From Microbacterium sp. LWH3-1.2 (GTDB lineage Bacteria; Actinomycetota; Actinomycetes; Actinomycetales; Microbacteriaceae): a DNA stretch of 64,000 bases. Below the pieces are notes generated by a model. It was not told where the DNA came from, did no database searches, and worked only from the letters and a program-made list of their open reading frames with translations. The DNA lies in the NCBI RefSeq assembly GCF_040675855.1, contig NZ_JBEGIK010000001.1:3720001-3784000 (forward strand). The letters run 5' to 3'. This document shows positions 6,572 to 15,732 of the stretch, in pieces. Position 1 is the first letter of the stretch, and each line of letters starts with the position of its first letter. Made by a program: the position numbers and the translations under genes.

Positions 6572-9016
6572 TCACGCGCGGCGCTCGAGCCGCACGATCA
6601 CCGACTTCGACGTCGGGGTGCCCGAGACGTCCGCCACGGAGTCGAGCGGCACGAGCACGTTCGTCTCGGGATAGTAAGCGGCGGCGTTGCCTCGCGGGGT
6701 GCGGTACGCGACGATGCGGAACTCCTCTGCGCGGCGCTCCTCGATCGTGCCGTCTGGCCGCGTCCACTCCGACACGAGGTCGACGACGTCGTTCTCCGCG
6801 AAGGCGAGCGACACGATGTCCTTCGCGTTCACGAGCACCACGCGCCGGCCGCCGTGGATGCCGCGGTACCGGTCGTCCTTGCCGTAGATCGTGGTGTTGT
6901 ACTGGTCGTGGGAGCGCAAGGTCTGCAGCAGCAGCCGACCGCGCGGGATCACCGGGTACTCGAGCGCGTTCACGGTGAACCGCGCCTTGCCGTCGGCGGT
7001 GGCGAACCGGCGCGCATCGCGCGGGCCGTTCGGCAGGTGCAGCGTGCGCCCCTTGTCGATGCGTTCCTCGTAGTCGTCGAAGCCCGGCACCACCCGCTCG
7101 ATGTGCGAACGGATGAGCGCGTAGTCGGCCTCGAGAGCCGCCCAGTCCGCCTGGGGGACGTTGGTCGCCTTTCCCACAGAGTCCCGGAGGGTGATGCCCG
7201 GGGCATCCGCGCCGTCGGCCTCTTCGGCGGGCGTCCGCTCTGGGTAGCCGAGTTCGTGGTCGCCCGCGTGCTTGGCGGGGGCATCCGCCGGCGAGTCGCC
7301 TCCCGCTCCGAACACGAGCGCGCTCAACCGTGCGACGATGGCGACCTCGCTGAGCAGTTCTTCGGACGGTGGGGCCAGGCGCCCACGCGAGGAGTGGACG
7401 GCACCCATCGAGTCCTCGACCGTGACGCGCTGCTCGCGTCCGCCTCGCCGGTCTCGGTCGGTGCGGCCGAGCGTCGGCAGGATGAGCGCGCGGCGGCCGG
7501 TGACGACGTGGGAGCGGTTGAGCTTCGTGGACACGTGGACGGTGAGCCCGACCCGCGCCATCCCGGTCTCGACGACAGCGGTGTCGGGCGTGGCCGACAC
7601 GAAGTTGCCGCCCATGCTCATGAAGAAGCGCACCTGGCCGTCCCGCATGGCGCGGATGGCCTGCACCGTGTCGTAGCCGTGCTCACGTGGCGCGGCGAAC
7701 CCGAACTCCGCGTCGAGCGCGTCGAGGAACGCCGTCGACGGCTTCTCGTAGATCCCGACGGTGCGGTCGCCCTGCACGTTCGAGTGACCGCGCACCGGGC
7801 ACACGCCCGCGCCCGCGCGACCGATATTGCCCTGCAGCAGCAGCACGTTGACGATCTCGCGCAGCGTCGGCACCGAGTGCTTGTGCTGAGTCAGCCCCAT
7901 CGCCCAGCAGACGATGGTGGCCTTCGACGTGCGCACGGCCTCGCCCACTCGGCGAAGCGCCTTCTCGGGCAACCCCGTGGCCGCGACGAGGTCGCGCCAC
8001 GCAGCATCCGTCATCGCCTGACGGTAGGCATCGAAGCCGCTCGTGTGCTCCGCGATGAAGGCGTGATCGAGCACACCGCCGTCGGACGCCTCGGCCTCGA
8101 GCAGGTGCTTGCCGATCGCCTGGAACAGCGCCTGGTCGCCGCCGAGTCGGATCTGCACGAACTCGTCGGCGAGCTTCGTGCCGCCGAACGCGACGCCGCG
8201 CACCGTCTGCGGGTTCTCGAACCGCATGAGCCCCGCCTCGGGGAGCGGGTTCACCGCGATGATCGTCGCGCCGCGTTGCTTGGCCTTCTCGAGCGCCGAC
8301 AGCATGCGGGGGTGGTTCGTCCCCGGGTTCTGCCCGGCGACGATCAGCAGATCCGCCTCGTGGACGTCCTCGATCGACACCGTCCCCTTGCCGATGCCGA
8401 TGGTCTCCGTGAGTGCCGAGCCCGACGACTCGTGGCACATGTTCGAACAGTCCGGCAGGTTGTTCGTGCCGATGCCCCGTACGAGCAGTTGGTACAGGAA
8501 CGCCGCCTCGTTCGACGTGCGGCCCGACGTGTAGAACACCGCCTGGTCGGGGTCGTCGAGGGCTTTGAGCTCGTCGGCGACGAGGGCGAGTGCGGCGTCC
8601 CACGTGATCGGCCGGTAGTGCGTCTCTCCCTCGTCCAGAAGCATGGGGTGCGTCAGGCGGCCCTGCTGCCCGAGCCACCAGTCGTCGTGGGCGCGCAGTT
8701 CGTCGAGCGAGTGCGCCGCGAAGAAGTCCGGGCCGACGCGGCGCAGCGTCGCCTCCTCGGCGACCGCCTTCGCGCCGTTCTCGCAGAACTCGGCGATGTG
8801 GCGCTTGTCTTCTTCGGGCCACGCGCAGCCGGGACAGTCGAAGCCATCCTTCTGGTTGACCCGCATGAGCGTCTGCACCGAGCGCGCGACGCCCATCTGC
8901 TCGTTCGCGATCTCGAGCGCGTGCAGCACCGCCGGCACGCCCACCGCGGACTTCTTGGGTCGCGACACGTGCACTCGCGCCTCGTCGATGTCGGTGGTCG
9001 GGGGCTTCGTCGCCAT
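6572..9016 (-). CDS. FdhF/YdeP-family molybdopterin oxidoreductase, alpha subunit
   Basis: An 814-residue bis-MGD-type oxidoreductase, close in architecture to E. coli YdeP and annotated formate dehydrogenase-like alpha subunits. The N-terminus has a cysteine cluster (Cys61, Cys64, Cys78 in DCPGCAWPEE...FCEN). Later blocks are TSGRTSNEAAFLYQL, LPDCSNMCHESSG, IVAGQNPGTNHPRML, MGLTQHKHSVP, LLLQGNIGRAGAGVCPVRGH and, near the end, the molybdopterin dinucleotide-binding RGRLLLQTLRSHDQYNT. No in-frame TGA is used as selenocysteine; a cysteine occupies that region. No beta or gamma subunit and no FdhD are adjacent, so the electron acceptor is unknown. It lies upstream of mog-moaE on the same strand and is the likely consumer of the cofactor made here. 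Formate as substrate is a family-level guess. Confidence 0.9.
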   Translation of the reverse strand: MATKPPTTDIDEARVHVSRPKKSAVGVPAVLHALEIANEQMGVARSVQTLMRVNQKDGFDCPGCAWPEEDKRHIAEFCENGAKAVAEEATLRRVGPDFFAAHSLDELRAHDDWWLGQQGRLTHPMLLDEGETHYRPITWDAALALVADELKALDDPDQAVFYTSGRTSNEAAFLYQLLVRGIGTNNLPDCSNMCHESSGSALTETIGIGKGTVSIEDVHEADLLIVAGQNPGTNHPRMLSALEKAKQRGATIIAVNPLPEAGLMRFENPQTVRGVAFGGTKLADEFVQIRLGGDQALFQAIGKHLLEAEASDGGVLDHAFIAEHTSGFDAYRQAMTDAAWRDLVAATGLPEKALRRVGEAVRTSKATIVCWAMGLTQHKHSVPTLREIVNVLLLQGNIGRAGAGVCPVRGHSNVQGDRTVGIYEKPSTAFLDALDAEFGFAAPREHGYDTVQAIRAMRDGQVRFFMSMGGNFVSATPDTAVVETGMARVGLTVHVSTKLNRSHVVTGRRALILPTLGRTDRDRRGGREQRVTVEDSMGAVHSSRGRLAPPSEELLSEVAIVARLSALVFGAGGDSPADAPAKHAGDHELGYPERTPAEEADGADAPGITLRDSVGKATNVPQADWAALEADYALIRSHIERVVPGFDDYEERIDKGRTLHLPNGPRDARRFATADGKARFTVNALEYPVIPRGRLLLQTLRSHDQYNTTIYGKDDRYRGIHGGRRVVLVNAKDIVSLAFAENDVVDLVSEWTRPDGTIEERRAEEFRIVAYRTPRGNAAAYYPETNVLVPLDSVADVSGTPTSKSVIVRLERRA

Positions 9017-9084
9017 GCCTCCAGGCTATGCCTCGCACGACCCTCGGGGGTCGCGCGGGCCCCGTCTGCGGTTCGATTTCGCAT

Positions 9085-9113
9085 GACGGATGCTGCGGCC
9101 CGCAGCATCCGTC
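9085..9113 (-). terminator. Terminator hairpin built from the GGATGC/GCATCC pair
   Basis: GACGGATGCTGCGG and CCGCAGCATCCGTC form a perfect 14-bp inverted repeat around one central base. It lies between the stop of the DUF305-like gene and the start of the molybdopterin oxidoreductase, both on the minus strand, so it should end the DUF305-like transcript. No long T-tract follows. Confidence 0.7.
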
Positions 9114-9126
9114 CATCACACGGTTC

Positions 9127-9762
9127 TCAGGGCAGGGAGTCGAGGAGTCCCCGCAGAGTCTCCTCGTCGGCCGCGGCCTGCTTCAGCACCTGTTCCGCCG
9201 ACTCCGCCACGGCGGGATGCGGGTCGCCCTCGAGGATGAGTGTCACGAGGGCGATCATCCCCGCGTTCTGCGCCTGGAGGATCTCGGCGAAACGGCGTTC
9301 GGCGTCAGGGTGCTGCGCGTCGACGAAACCCTGCAGCGCGCTCCATGCCGGCATCCCCGGCATCTGAGCGTGGTCGGAGCCATGCCCGCCGCACGGGCCG
9401 TCCGTCGGCGGCTCCGCCGGACGCGCATCGGCCCACGAGAGGTACCACCGGCGCAGATCCTGGAGCTCGTCCTCGTTCCGCGCGGCGATGCCGGTAGCGA
9501 ATCCGCTCGCTCCGGCCTCGATCCCCTGCTTGCGCAGCAGGGTCTGCGCCAGCTCCTGCTCCTCGACCCGGTAGGAGATCATCGCCTCGACGTAGCAGTA
9601 GTCGTCGGCCGTCACCGGGGCCGACGCCGACGCGGAGGGCGAGACGGACGCCGAGGGCGCAGCATCCGTGTTCCCCGCCGTCGCGGCGATCGCGAGCCAC
9701 ACGCCTGCCGCGGCTGTCAGCAGCGCGAGCGTCAGCGCGACGACGACTACTGTGCGGCGCAC
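9127..9762 (-). CDS. Membrane-anchored DUF305-like protein lacking its histidine pairs
   Basis: A 211-residue exported protein: one N-terminal hydrophobic segment (VVVVALTLALLTAAAGVWLA), a Ser/Ala/Pro-rich spacer, then a helical domain with the spacing of DUF305, a ferritin-like four-helix fold. In typical DUF305 proteins each half carries a His-His pair (MIxHHxxAIxMA). Here the equivalent positions read AMISYRVEEQELAQ and LQAQNAGMIALV, so both pairs are gone, while a GGHGSDHAQM loop adds histidines elsewhere. Compare the orthodox DUF305 gene at 15733. Function is unknown; family membership is inferred from pattern, not from search. Confidence 0.65.
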   Translation of the reverse strand: MRRTVVVVALTLALLTAAAGVWLAIAATAGNTDAAPSASVSPSASASAPVTADDYCYVEAMISYRVEEQELAQTLLRKQGIEAGASGFATGIAARNEDELQDLRRWYLSWADARPAEPPTDGPCGGHGSDHAQMPGMPAWSALQGFVDAQHPDAERRFAEILQAQNAGMIALVTLILEGDPHPAVAESAEQVLKQAAADEETLRGLLDSLP

Positions 9763-9807
9763 GCGAGTCCTTCCGGATCGGGAGCGACCCGCCGGGGTCG
9801 GGATGCC

Positions 9808-11844
9808 TCAGCGCCTGCCGGTGCCGAAGATCCCGCGGATCACCCCACCCAGTATCGTCTGGGTGGACTTCGAGTTGAGAATCTGCTCTATCGGCGACTT
9901 CTGCGCGGACCGCGACGTGCGCGTCGTGCCGGCGGTCTTCTTGAGCAGGCGCTCGTACTCCTGCTGCGCCTTCTTCTCGGCTGCGGTGCTCGCCTTGTCG
10001 GCCGCGGCCTGCTGCGTGTCGATCGCCGCTTTCTGCTTCGCGTACTCGGCATCGGCCTTCGCCTTCGCGAGCGCCGCGTCCTCGGCAGCGGCCGCGTCGT
10101 CGGCAGCCTGCATCTTCTTCGCGAGGATCTCGCGGGCCGACTCTCGGTCGATGGCGGTGCCGTACTTCGCCAGCAGCGGCGACGCGTTCACCGCCGCGAC
10201 GATCGCAGGCTCCGGCGTGGGCGACATCAGCCCCTGCGGTGCCCGCAGTCGCGTCCATGCCACCGGCGTCGGAGCGCCCTTCTCGCTCATGACCGTGACG
10301 ATCGCCTCGCCCGTGCCCAGCTCCTGCAGCACGCGCTCGAGGTCGTAGCCCGACTTCGGGTAGGTGCCGACCGTGGCCCGGAGAGCCTTCGCGTCGTCGG
10401 GCGTGAAGGCGCGGAGAGCGTGCTGCACCCGCGAGCCGAGCTGCGCGAGCACGTCGGACGGCACGTCCTTCGGCGTCTGCGTCACGAAGAAGACCCCGAC
10501 GCCCTTCGAGCGGATGAGACGGACCGTCTGCACGATCGCGGCGAGGAAGTCCTTCGACGCGTCCTTGAACAGCAGGTGCGCCTCGTCGAAGAAGAAGACG
10601 AGCTTCGGCTTGTCGGCATCCCCCACCTCGGGGAGGATCTCGAACAGCTCGGCGAGCAGATACATCAGGAACGTCGAGAACAGCGCCGGCTTGTCGATGA
10701 CGCCCGGCACCTCGAGCAGGCTGATGATGCCGCGGCCGTCGGACGCCGTGCGGAGGAAATCTGCCACGTCGAACTCGGGTTCGCCGAAGAACACGTCGGC
10801 TCCGGCGTCCGCGAAGGTGATGAGCTCGCGAAGGATCACGCCCGCGGTCGCCGCCGACAGGCCGCCGAGCTCCTTGAGCTCGGCCTTGCCCTCGTCGCTC
10901 GTGAGGTGGGTGAGCACGGCGCGCAGGTCCGAGAGGTCGACGAGCGCGAGGCCGTTCGCGTCGGCGTAGTGGAACACGAGCCCGAGGCTCGACTCCTGCG
11001 TGTCGTTCAGGCCCAGCACCTTGCTCAGCAGCAGCGGGCCGAAGCCCGACACCGTCGCCCGCACGGGCACGCCCTTGCCGACGCCGCCGAGGGCGAAGTA
11101 CTCGGTGACCGAGACCTCGGGCCTCCAATCCTGCCCGATCGCCTGCGTGCGAGCGAGCAGCTTCTCGCTCGACTCCCCGGGCGTCGCGACCCCCGACAGG
11201 TCGCCCTTGATGTCGGCGGCGAACACCGGCACGCCCTTCGCGGAGAGCTGCTCGGCGAGGCCCTGCAGTGTGCGCGTCTTGCCGGTTCCGGTGGCGCCCG
11301 CGACGAGCCCGTGGCGGTTCATCATCGGCAGCGGGATGCGGATCTGGGCCGAGGGGACCGGGTCCCCGTTGAGGAGGGCGCCGAGATCGAGTGTCGCCCC
11401 CTCGAACGAGTAGCCGGACGCGACCTTCTGGACCTCCTGCGGAGTGAGCGGGCCGTTCTCGGTCTGCGGCGCGGTTGACTCCGTCGGGCTCGGCTCCCTC
11501 GCCGCGGAGCCCTGGCTGGGCGCTCGCGCGGGCTCGTGGGCCTGCGAACCGTCCGCCACCCCGGTCCTCGTTCGAGGATCTGCGCCGAGCTGAGGGGCCG
11601 CAACCCGGGAAGCTTCCGCAGTCCGGCCCTCGTCCTCAGATGAGGACGCGGCGGGCGCGGGTGCAGCGATGACCCGGGCCTTCGCGGCGGCGGCTTCGGC
11701 AGCGGCGAGGGCGGCCTTGGCCTGGGCGGCCTTCAGCTGGGCCTCTGCCGCCTCGGCCTCAGCCCGCAGGCGCGCGAGTTCCGCCTCGGCGACGGCGACC
11801 GCCGGATCGGTCGGTGCGGACTCTTCGGGCGCGGGCGCAGTCAT
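9808..11844 (-). CDS. HerA-like ATPase, DUF853 family
   Basis: A 678-residue ATPase related to HerA/FtsK motor proteins. An N-terminal alanine/glutamate-rich coiled coil (residues 15-60) and a low-complexity linker precede the ATPase core. Walker A is GATGTGKT at residues 183-190, Walker B is LVFFFDEAHLL, and VGVFFVTQTPKDVP and SRVQHALRAF follow. A second charged coiled coil (about 585-650) and a short glycine-rich tail end the protein. No NurA nuclease gene is adjacent. It starts four bases after the PAP2 phosphatase gene, so the two are likely one transcript, though I see no functional link. Role in DNA translocation or repair is inferred from the family. Confidence 0.9.
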   Translation of the reverse strand: MTAPAPEESAPTDPAVAVAEAELARLRAEAEAAEAQLKAAQAKAALAAAEAAAAKARVIAAPAPAASSSEDEGRTAEASRVAAPQLGADPRTRTGVADGSQAHEPARAPSQGSAAREPSPTESTAPQTENGPLTPQEVQKVASGYSFEGATLDLGALLNGDPVPSAQIRIPLPMMNRHGLVAGATGTGKTRTLQGLAEQLSAKGVPVFAADIKGDLSGVATPGESSEKLLARTQAIGQDWRPEVSVTEYFALGGVGKGVPVRATVSGFGPLLLSKVLGLNDTQESSLGLVFHYADANGLALVDLSDLRAVLTHLTSDEGKAELKELGGLSAATAGVILRELITFADAGADVFFGEPEFDVADFLRTASDGRGIISLLEVPGVIDKPALFSTFLMYLLAELFEILPEVGDADKPKLVFFFDEAHLLFKDASKDFLAAIVQTVRLIRSKGVGVFFVTQTPKDVPSDVLAQLGSRVQHALRAFTPDDAKALRATVGTYPKSGYDLERVLQELGTGEAIVTVMSEKGAPTPVAWTRLRAPQGLMSPTPEPAIVAAVNASPLLAKYGTAIDRESAREILAKKMQAADDAAAAEDAALAKAKADAEYAKQKAAIDTQQAAADKASTAAEKKAQQEYERLLKKTAGTTRTSRSAQKSPIEQILNSKSTQTILGGVIRGIFGTGRR

Positions 11845-11848
11845 GCGC

Positions 11849-12514
11849 TCAGCCTAACGACGGGCGTTTCGCCGAGGCATCCGTTCCCTCCCGGGCCATC
11901 GGCACGGCGAACGCCGCCGCCACCAGAAGCGCCGCGCCGGCACCGAGGAGCGCCCCACCGACGGTGTCGCTGAGCCAGTGCGCGTGCAGGTAGGTGCGGC
12001 TGAAAGCCATGAGCACGACCCATGCGGCGCCCACGATGGCCACCCACATGCGCGGCACGATCACCACCGCGGCGACCGCGACGGTGGCGGCGTTGGCCAC
12101 ATGCCCCGACGGGTATGAGCCGTAGTCCGAGATCACGATGATGTCTTCGGGACGCACGCGGCCGAAGAGGTGCTTGAGAACCTGCACACCCGCCGCCGAC
12201 ACCGCCTCGGCGGCGAGGAAGTACGCGGCCGCCCACGGCCGCCGCAGCACGATGAGCGCGATCGCTCCGCCGATCGGCACGACGAGCACGCTGAACCATC
12301 CGCCGCCCACGAAGTCCATGACGCGCGAGAACCCGGTGAGCGCGGGGTGCCACAGCTCGGCGACGAGCAGGTTCCACGCGGTGTCGATGGCGAAGGGCTC
12401 GTCGCCGCGCGCGAAGATCCACCACCCGAGCAGGCAAGACAGGACCACGAGCCCGGATCCCACCGCGAGGTATGCGATGACCGGCACAGCGACCCGACGC
12501 TGGACTGTCGTCAT
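11849..12514 (-). CDS. PAP2-family membrane phosphatase
   Basis: A 221-residue integral membrane phosphatase of the type-2 phosphatidic acid phosphatase family. Hydrophobic segments alternate with the three catalytic motifs: KHLFGRVRP (KxxxxxxRP), YPSGHVA (PSGH) and SRTYLHAHWLSD (SRxxxxxHxxxD). Substrates in this family are lipid phosphates or undecaprenyl pyrophosphate, acting at the outer face of the membrane. The ATG at 12514 was chosen because the N-terminal membrane helix starts there; the much longer open frame upstream is not protein-like. Confidence 0.9.
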   Translation of the reverse strand: MTTVQRRVAVPVIAYLAVGSGLVVLSCLLGWWIFARGDEPFAIDTAWNLLVAELWHPALTGFSRVMDFVGGGWFSVLVVPIGGAIALIVLRRPWAAAYFLAAEAVSAAGVQVLKHLFGRVRPEDIIVISDYGSYPSGHVANAATVAVAAVVIVPRMWVAIVGAAWVVLMAFSRTYLHAHWLSDTVGGALLGAGAALLVAAAFAVPMAREGTDASAKRPSLG

Positions 12515-12757
12515 CGCCCCATTCTGCCTGGCGGGCTCACCGGCGCCACCCCCTTGCACACTGGCGCGCCGCATGCCCCGCCCGCGACACGAGCGTCGGC
12601 TCGTCCCCTGCCGCGAAGGACGCCCGAACTCACGCGAACGGTCACCTGCAGCGAGTGCGCGCGACCTCGAGCGTCCGCTCGGTGCCGACGCGGCGAAGCG
12701 GGATTCGGTGGCGCCGGTGCTATCGTGCGGTCTCATCGCGATGGCGAGGAGGGACGC

Positions 12758-13255
12758 ATGGCATCGGTCGTCGACGTGGTGCGCAGGCTCATCGCGCCGC
12801 TCACGCGCACGCGGATGTTCCGACGCGTCATCGGCCCCGCGTTGCTGCCGCCCGTCGAACGGTTCGTCGCGTGGGTGTCGCGCGGCCGCGTGCAGGTGAG
12901 CGCGCTGCTGGTTCCCTCCCTCGTGCTGCATACGATCGGCGCGAAGTCCGGCGAGCCGCGGGACGTGCCGCTGATGTACACGCCCGACGGCCAAGGCCGG
13001 GCGATCGTCGCCGGCACGAACTTCGCCGGTGCCCGCCATCCCGCGTGGACCGCCAACCTGCTCGCACACCCCGACGCGGCGATCACCGTGCGCGGTCGCC
13101 GCATGCCCGTCCGCGCCACGCCGGTCCCCGACGCCGAACGCGACGCGATGTGGGCGCGGATCGAATCCCAGTGGCCCGGCTACCGCAACTACGAACGGGA
13201 GTCCGGGCGCACCGTCCGGCTCTTCCGCCTGCAGCCGGTGCGGCCGCGGGCCTGA
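12758..13255 (+). CDS. Deazaflavin-dependent nitroreductase-family protein (DUF385-like)
   Basis: A 165-residue split-beta-barrel protein of the F420-dependent Ddn/DUF385 type. Visible blocks are HTIGAKSGEPRDVPLMY, AGTNFAGARHPAWTANLLAHP and a WPGYRNYERESGR segment near the C-terminus. Members bind coenzyme F420 and reduce quinones or nitro compounds; nothing here shows the substrate. GAGGAGGGACGC precedes the ATG at 12758, and a TATCGT hexamer at 12721-12726 is a possible -10. The gene stands alone between a PAP2 gene and an MFS gene on the other strand. Confidence 0.85.
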   Translation: MASVVDVVRRLIAPLTRTRMFRRVIGPALLPPVERFVAWVSRGRVQVSALLVPSLVLHTIGAKSGEPRDVPLMYTPDGQGRAIVAGTNFAGARHPAWTANLLAHPDAAITVRGRRMPVRATPVPDAERDAMWARIESQWPGYRNYERESGRTVRLFRLQPVRPRA

Positions 13256-13262
13256 CGCCGGA

Positions 13263-14633
13263 TCAGGGCGCGAGACGCTCGACCGTGCGCGGGCGCACGA
13301 CGAACCACAGCGACAGCACGCCGATGACGGCGCACCCGACCATGACCGAGGCCATCGTCGTGGCCGTGATGCCCGCATCCTTCGCGATCCATCCCACGAG
13401 GGGTGAGATGAGGCCCGCGACTCCGAAGTTCGTCGCGCCGATGATCGACTGCGCCGTGCCCGCTGCCTTGCCGTGGCGGTCGAGAGCGAGCACCTGCACG
13501 CACGGGAAGGTGAACCCGCACGCGGTCATGAAGACGAACAGCGGCACGACGGTGCCCCACAGGCCCAGGCCCAGCTGGTCGGTGACGATGATGGCGGATG
13601 CTGCGACCACGAGCACGGCGGTCGACCAGGCCATGACCCACTGCGGGCCGAAGCGCGCCGCCAGCCGAGACGCGGCCTGCACACCGACGACGACACCGAG
13701 CGAGTTGACCGCGAACATCAGTCCGTACTGCTGTGGGCTGAGGCCGTAGCTGAGCTGGAACAGGAACGACGAGCTCGACAGGTACGAGAACAGGCCCGAG
13801 AACGTCATGCCGCCGATGATGAGCACGCCGATGAAGACGCGGTCGCCGAAGACGCTCCGGTAGCGCTGCCAGACGGTCGTGGCGCCCTTGTCGTGGCGAC
13901 GCGCGGGCGGCAGCGTCTCGGGGAGCAGGACGATCGACGCCACCAGCATGATCGCGCCGTACACCGCGAGGACCACGAACACGCCCCGCCACGGCATGAC
14001 GGCCAGCAGCGCCGAACCGACGAGAGGCGCGAGCACCGGCGCGACGCCCGAGACGAGCGCGAGACGGGACAGCATGACCACCAGACGACGCCCGCCGAAC
14101 AGGTCGCGCACGATCGCAGCGGCCACGACGCCGCCCGCCGCTGCACCGGCGCCCTGCAGCACGCGGGCGACAGACAGCAGCTCGAGGGTCGGCGCGAGCG
14201 CCGCGCCGACGCTCGCCACGACGTGCAGCGCTGTCACCGACAGCAAGGGGATGCGTCGACCGACCTTGTCGCTCAGCGGGCCGACGATGAGCTGACCCAT
14301 CGCGAAGCCGATCATCGTGCCCGTGAGGGTCAGCTGGATCATCGCGGCCGTGGTCTGGAAGTCCGCCTCGAGCACCGGGAACGCCGGCAGGTACAGGTCG
14401 ATCGTGAACGGGCCGAGCGCCGTGAGAGCGCCGAGCAGCACGATGTAGAGGACGCGGCGGCGGTGCGGGATCGAGTCGCCCGGGTGCAGCACGATCGGTG
14501 CGGTCGCCGGGTTGCTGCCGAGGGTGCGGATCGCGCCCGTCGACGACGGGTGCGGCTGGGGTGCCGCGGGACGCGGGGCTTCGGGCGTGCGCGTGTCTGG
14601 CTTCTGCGTGGGGATGGAGGCGGTGTCGAGCAA
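13263..14633 (-). CDS. MFS multidrug efflux transporter, Bcr/CflA type
   Basis: A 12-helix major facilitator protein of the DHA1 Bcr/CflA family, which exports drugs such as bicyclomycin in exchange for protons. Family marks are FTIDLYLPAFPVLEADF in helix 1, GQLIVGPLSDKVGRRIPLL between helices 2 and 3, RVLQGAGAAAGGVVAAAIVRDLF in helices 4-5 and a late CGFTFPCVQVLAL segment. The frame is open to 14933, but the upstream residues do not look like protein. The best start I see is TTG at 14633 (or CTG at 14636), giving about 456 residues; no ATG precedes the first helix. The start is therefore uncertain. Confidence 0.87.
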   Translation of the reverse strand: MLDTASIPTQKPDTRTPEAPRPAAPQPHPSSTGAIRTLGSNPATAPIVLHPGDSIPHRRRVLYIVLLGALTALGPFTIDLYLPAFPVLEADFQTTAAMIQLTLTGTMIGFAMGQLIVGPLSDKVGRRIPLLSVTALHVVASVGAALAPTLELLSVARVLQGAGAAAGGVVAAAIVRDLFGGRRLVVMLSRLALVSGVAPVLAPLVGSALLAVMPWRGVFVVLAVYGAIMLVASIVLLPETLPPARRHDKGATTVWQRYRSVFGDRVFIGVLIIGGMTFSGLFSYLSSSSFLFQLSYGLSPQQYGLMFAVNSLGVVVGVQAASRLAARFGPQWVMAWSTAVLVVAASAIIVTDQLGLGLWGTVVPLFVFMTACGFTFPCVQVLALDRHGKAAGTAQSIIGATNFGVAGLISPLVGWIAKDAGITATTMASVMVGCAVIGVLSLWFVVRPRTVERLAP

Positions 14634-15013
14634 CAGTGGACTTCGTTTCGTGAGGGGGTTCGACGGGGCGACGGGCGAGGCGGAACGGCGTGGACACCGG
14701 CAGTGCCGGGATGGCGCGCGCAGCGAGGAGCGGATCGAAGTGACGCGAGTAGTCCGACGCTGCCGATCGGCACTGCGGCTCGCACGATCGACCACGAAGG
14801 TCGAATCGATTCGAGTTCCATGGTAACGGATGCCTCCACCCGGCCCGCAAGCGTTATCCCACGGCTGGTCCGACCCTCGGGAGAAGGCACCGCTGTCGGC
14901 TCCTTCCCAGGGGGTGCACTCATGCGCTCGCATAGGATGAGGGCGACCCGTCAGCCGTCTTCGAGCGGCTCGCGCCGGGCGCCCCGGTCCATCGATTGGC
15001 AGAGATCACGAGC
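14634..15013. promoter_or_regulatory. Gap between MFS and DUF3105 genes with a 14-bp palindrome
   Basis: The 380-bp divergent gap holds the perfect palindrome TCGAATCGATTCGA at 14801-14814. On the minus strand it lies right behind a TACCAT hexamer (14820-14825) with TTGCGG 19 bp further upstream, a plausible promoter for the MFS gene with the palindrome over its start point. That would leave a leader of about 170 nt in which I see only short stems. On the plus strand TAGGAT at 14933-14938 is a possible -10 for the DUF3105 gene. I see no further gene. Confidence 0.45.
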
Positions 15014-15724
15014 ATGACCCCGACCCCCGACGAGAAGCGCAAGAGCGGCAACCCCGCCACTCAGGCGAAGATCGAACTCACCGTCAAGCAGCAGCGCGAG
15101 CAGAAGCGCCAGGAGAAGCTGGCCGAGTATCAGAAGCAGCTCGCCAAGCGCAAGCGCAGCAAGCTCGTGTGGTGGATCGTCGGCTCGACGGCCGCGGTCC
15201 TGGTCGTCGCGGCGATCGTCGCGTCGATCGTCTTCGCGCCGGCCCCGGCCCCGTCGTATGCCCGCGGTGACAGCGACGGCAGCGGCATCGAGGGCGTCGA
15301 GACCTTCACGAACACCGCGAACCACGTCGACGGCGCGGTCGACTACGCCCAGACTCCCCCGGCCGGCGGCGACCACAACGTGATGTGGCTGAACTGCGGT
15401 GTGTACACGGAGCCGGTTCCGAACGAGAACGCCGTCCACGCTCTCGAGCACGGCGCGGTGTGGATCACCTACGACCCCGCACAGGTCTCGGACGACGACA
15501 TCGCCACGCTCGAGGGCGAGCTGCCGTCGACCTACACGGTGCTCTCGCCGTACGACGACATGGACACCCCCATCGCCGTGAGCGCCTGGAACGCGCAGCT
15601 CAAAGTCGACTCGGCCGACGACGAGCGCATCGAGGAGTTCATCAAGGCGTACTGGAAGAGCACGAACGCGCCCGAGCCGAACGCCGCGTGCACCGGCGCG
15701 TACAGCGCTCTCGGCAAGAAGTAG
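15014..15724 (+). CDS. DUF3105 membrane-anchored protein
   Basis: A 236-residue protein with a strongly charged N-terminus (KQQREQKRQEKLAEYQKQLA), one membrane segment (LVWWIVGSTAAVLVVAAIVA) and an external DUF3105 domain. Conserved features seen are YAQTPPAGGDHNVMWLNCGVY and HALEHGAVWITY, with histidines and a cysteine suited to binding a metal. The ATG at 15014 was chosen; an in-frame TTG at 14996 is the alternative. The downstream DUF305 gene starts nine bases after its stop, and this pair is a recurrent actinobacterial arrangement. The biochemical role is unknown; a link to copper or other metals is speculation. Confidence 0.85.
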   Translation: MTPTPDEKRKSGNPATQAKIELTVKQQREQKRQEKLAEYQKQLAKRKRSKLVWWIVGSTAAVLVVAAIVASIVFAPAPAPSYARGDSDGSGIEGVETFTNTANHVDGAVDYAQTPPAGGDHNVMWLNCGVYTEPVPNENAVHALEHGAVWITYDPAQVSDDDIATLEGELPSTYTVLSPYDDMDTPIAVSAWNAQLKVDSADDERIEEFIKAYWKSTNAPEPNAACTGAYSALGKK

Positions 15725-15732
15725 GCCGCGTC

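Noticed and set aside
6572..9016. Possible selenocysteine formate dehydrogenase
   Set aside because: The frame has no in-frame TGA before the stop and a cysteine occupies the LPDCSNMCHE region, as in the Sec-free YdeP group.
1..9016. Molybdenum cofactor riboswitch
   Set aside because: I looked in the gaps before moeB and modA and saw only palindromic protein-type boxes, no extended conserved structure.
6854..9367. An 837-codon plus-strand frame opposite the molybdopterin oxidoreductase
   Set aside because: Composition (Arg, Val, His, Asp repeats) is that of an antisense shadow in GC-rich DNA; the minus-strand frame has all family motifs.
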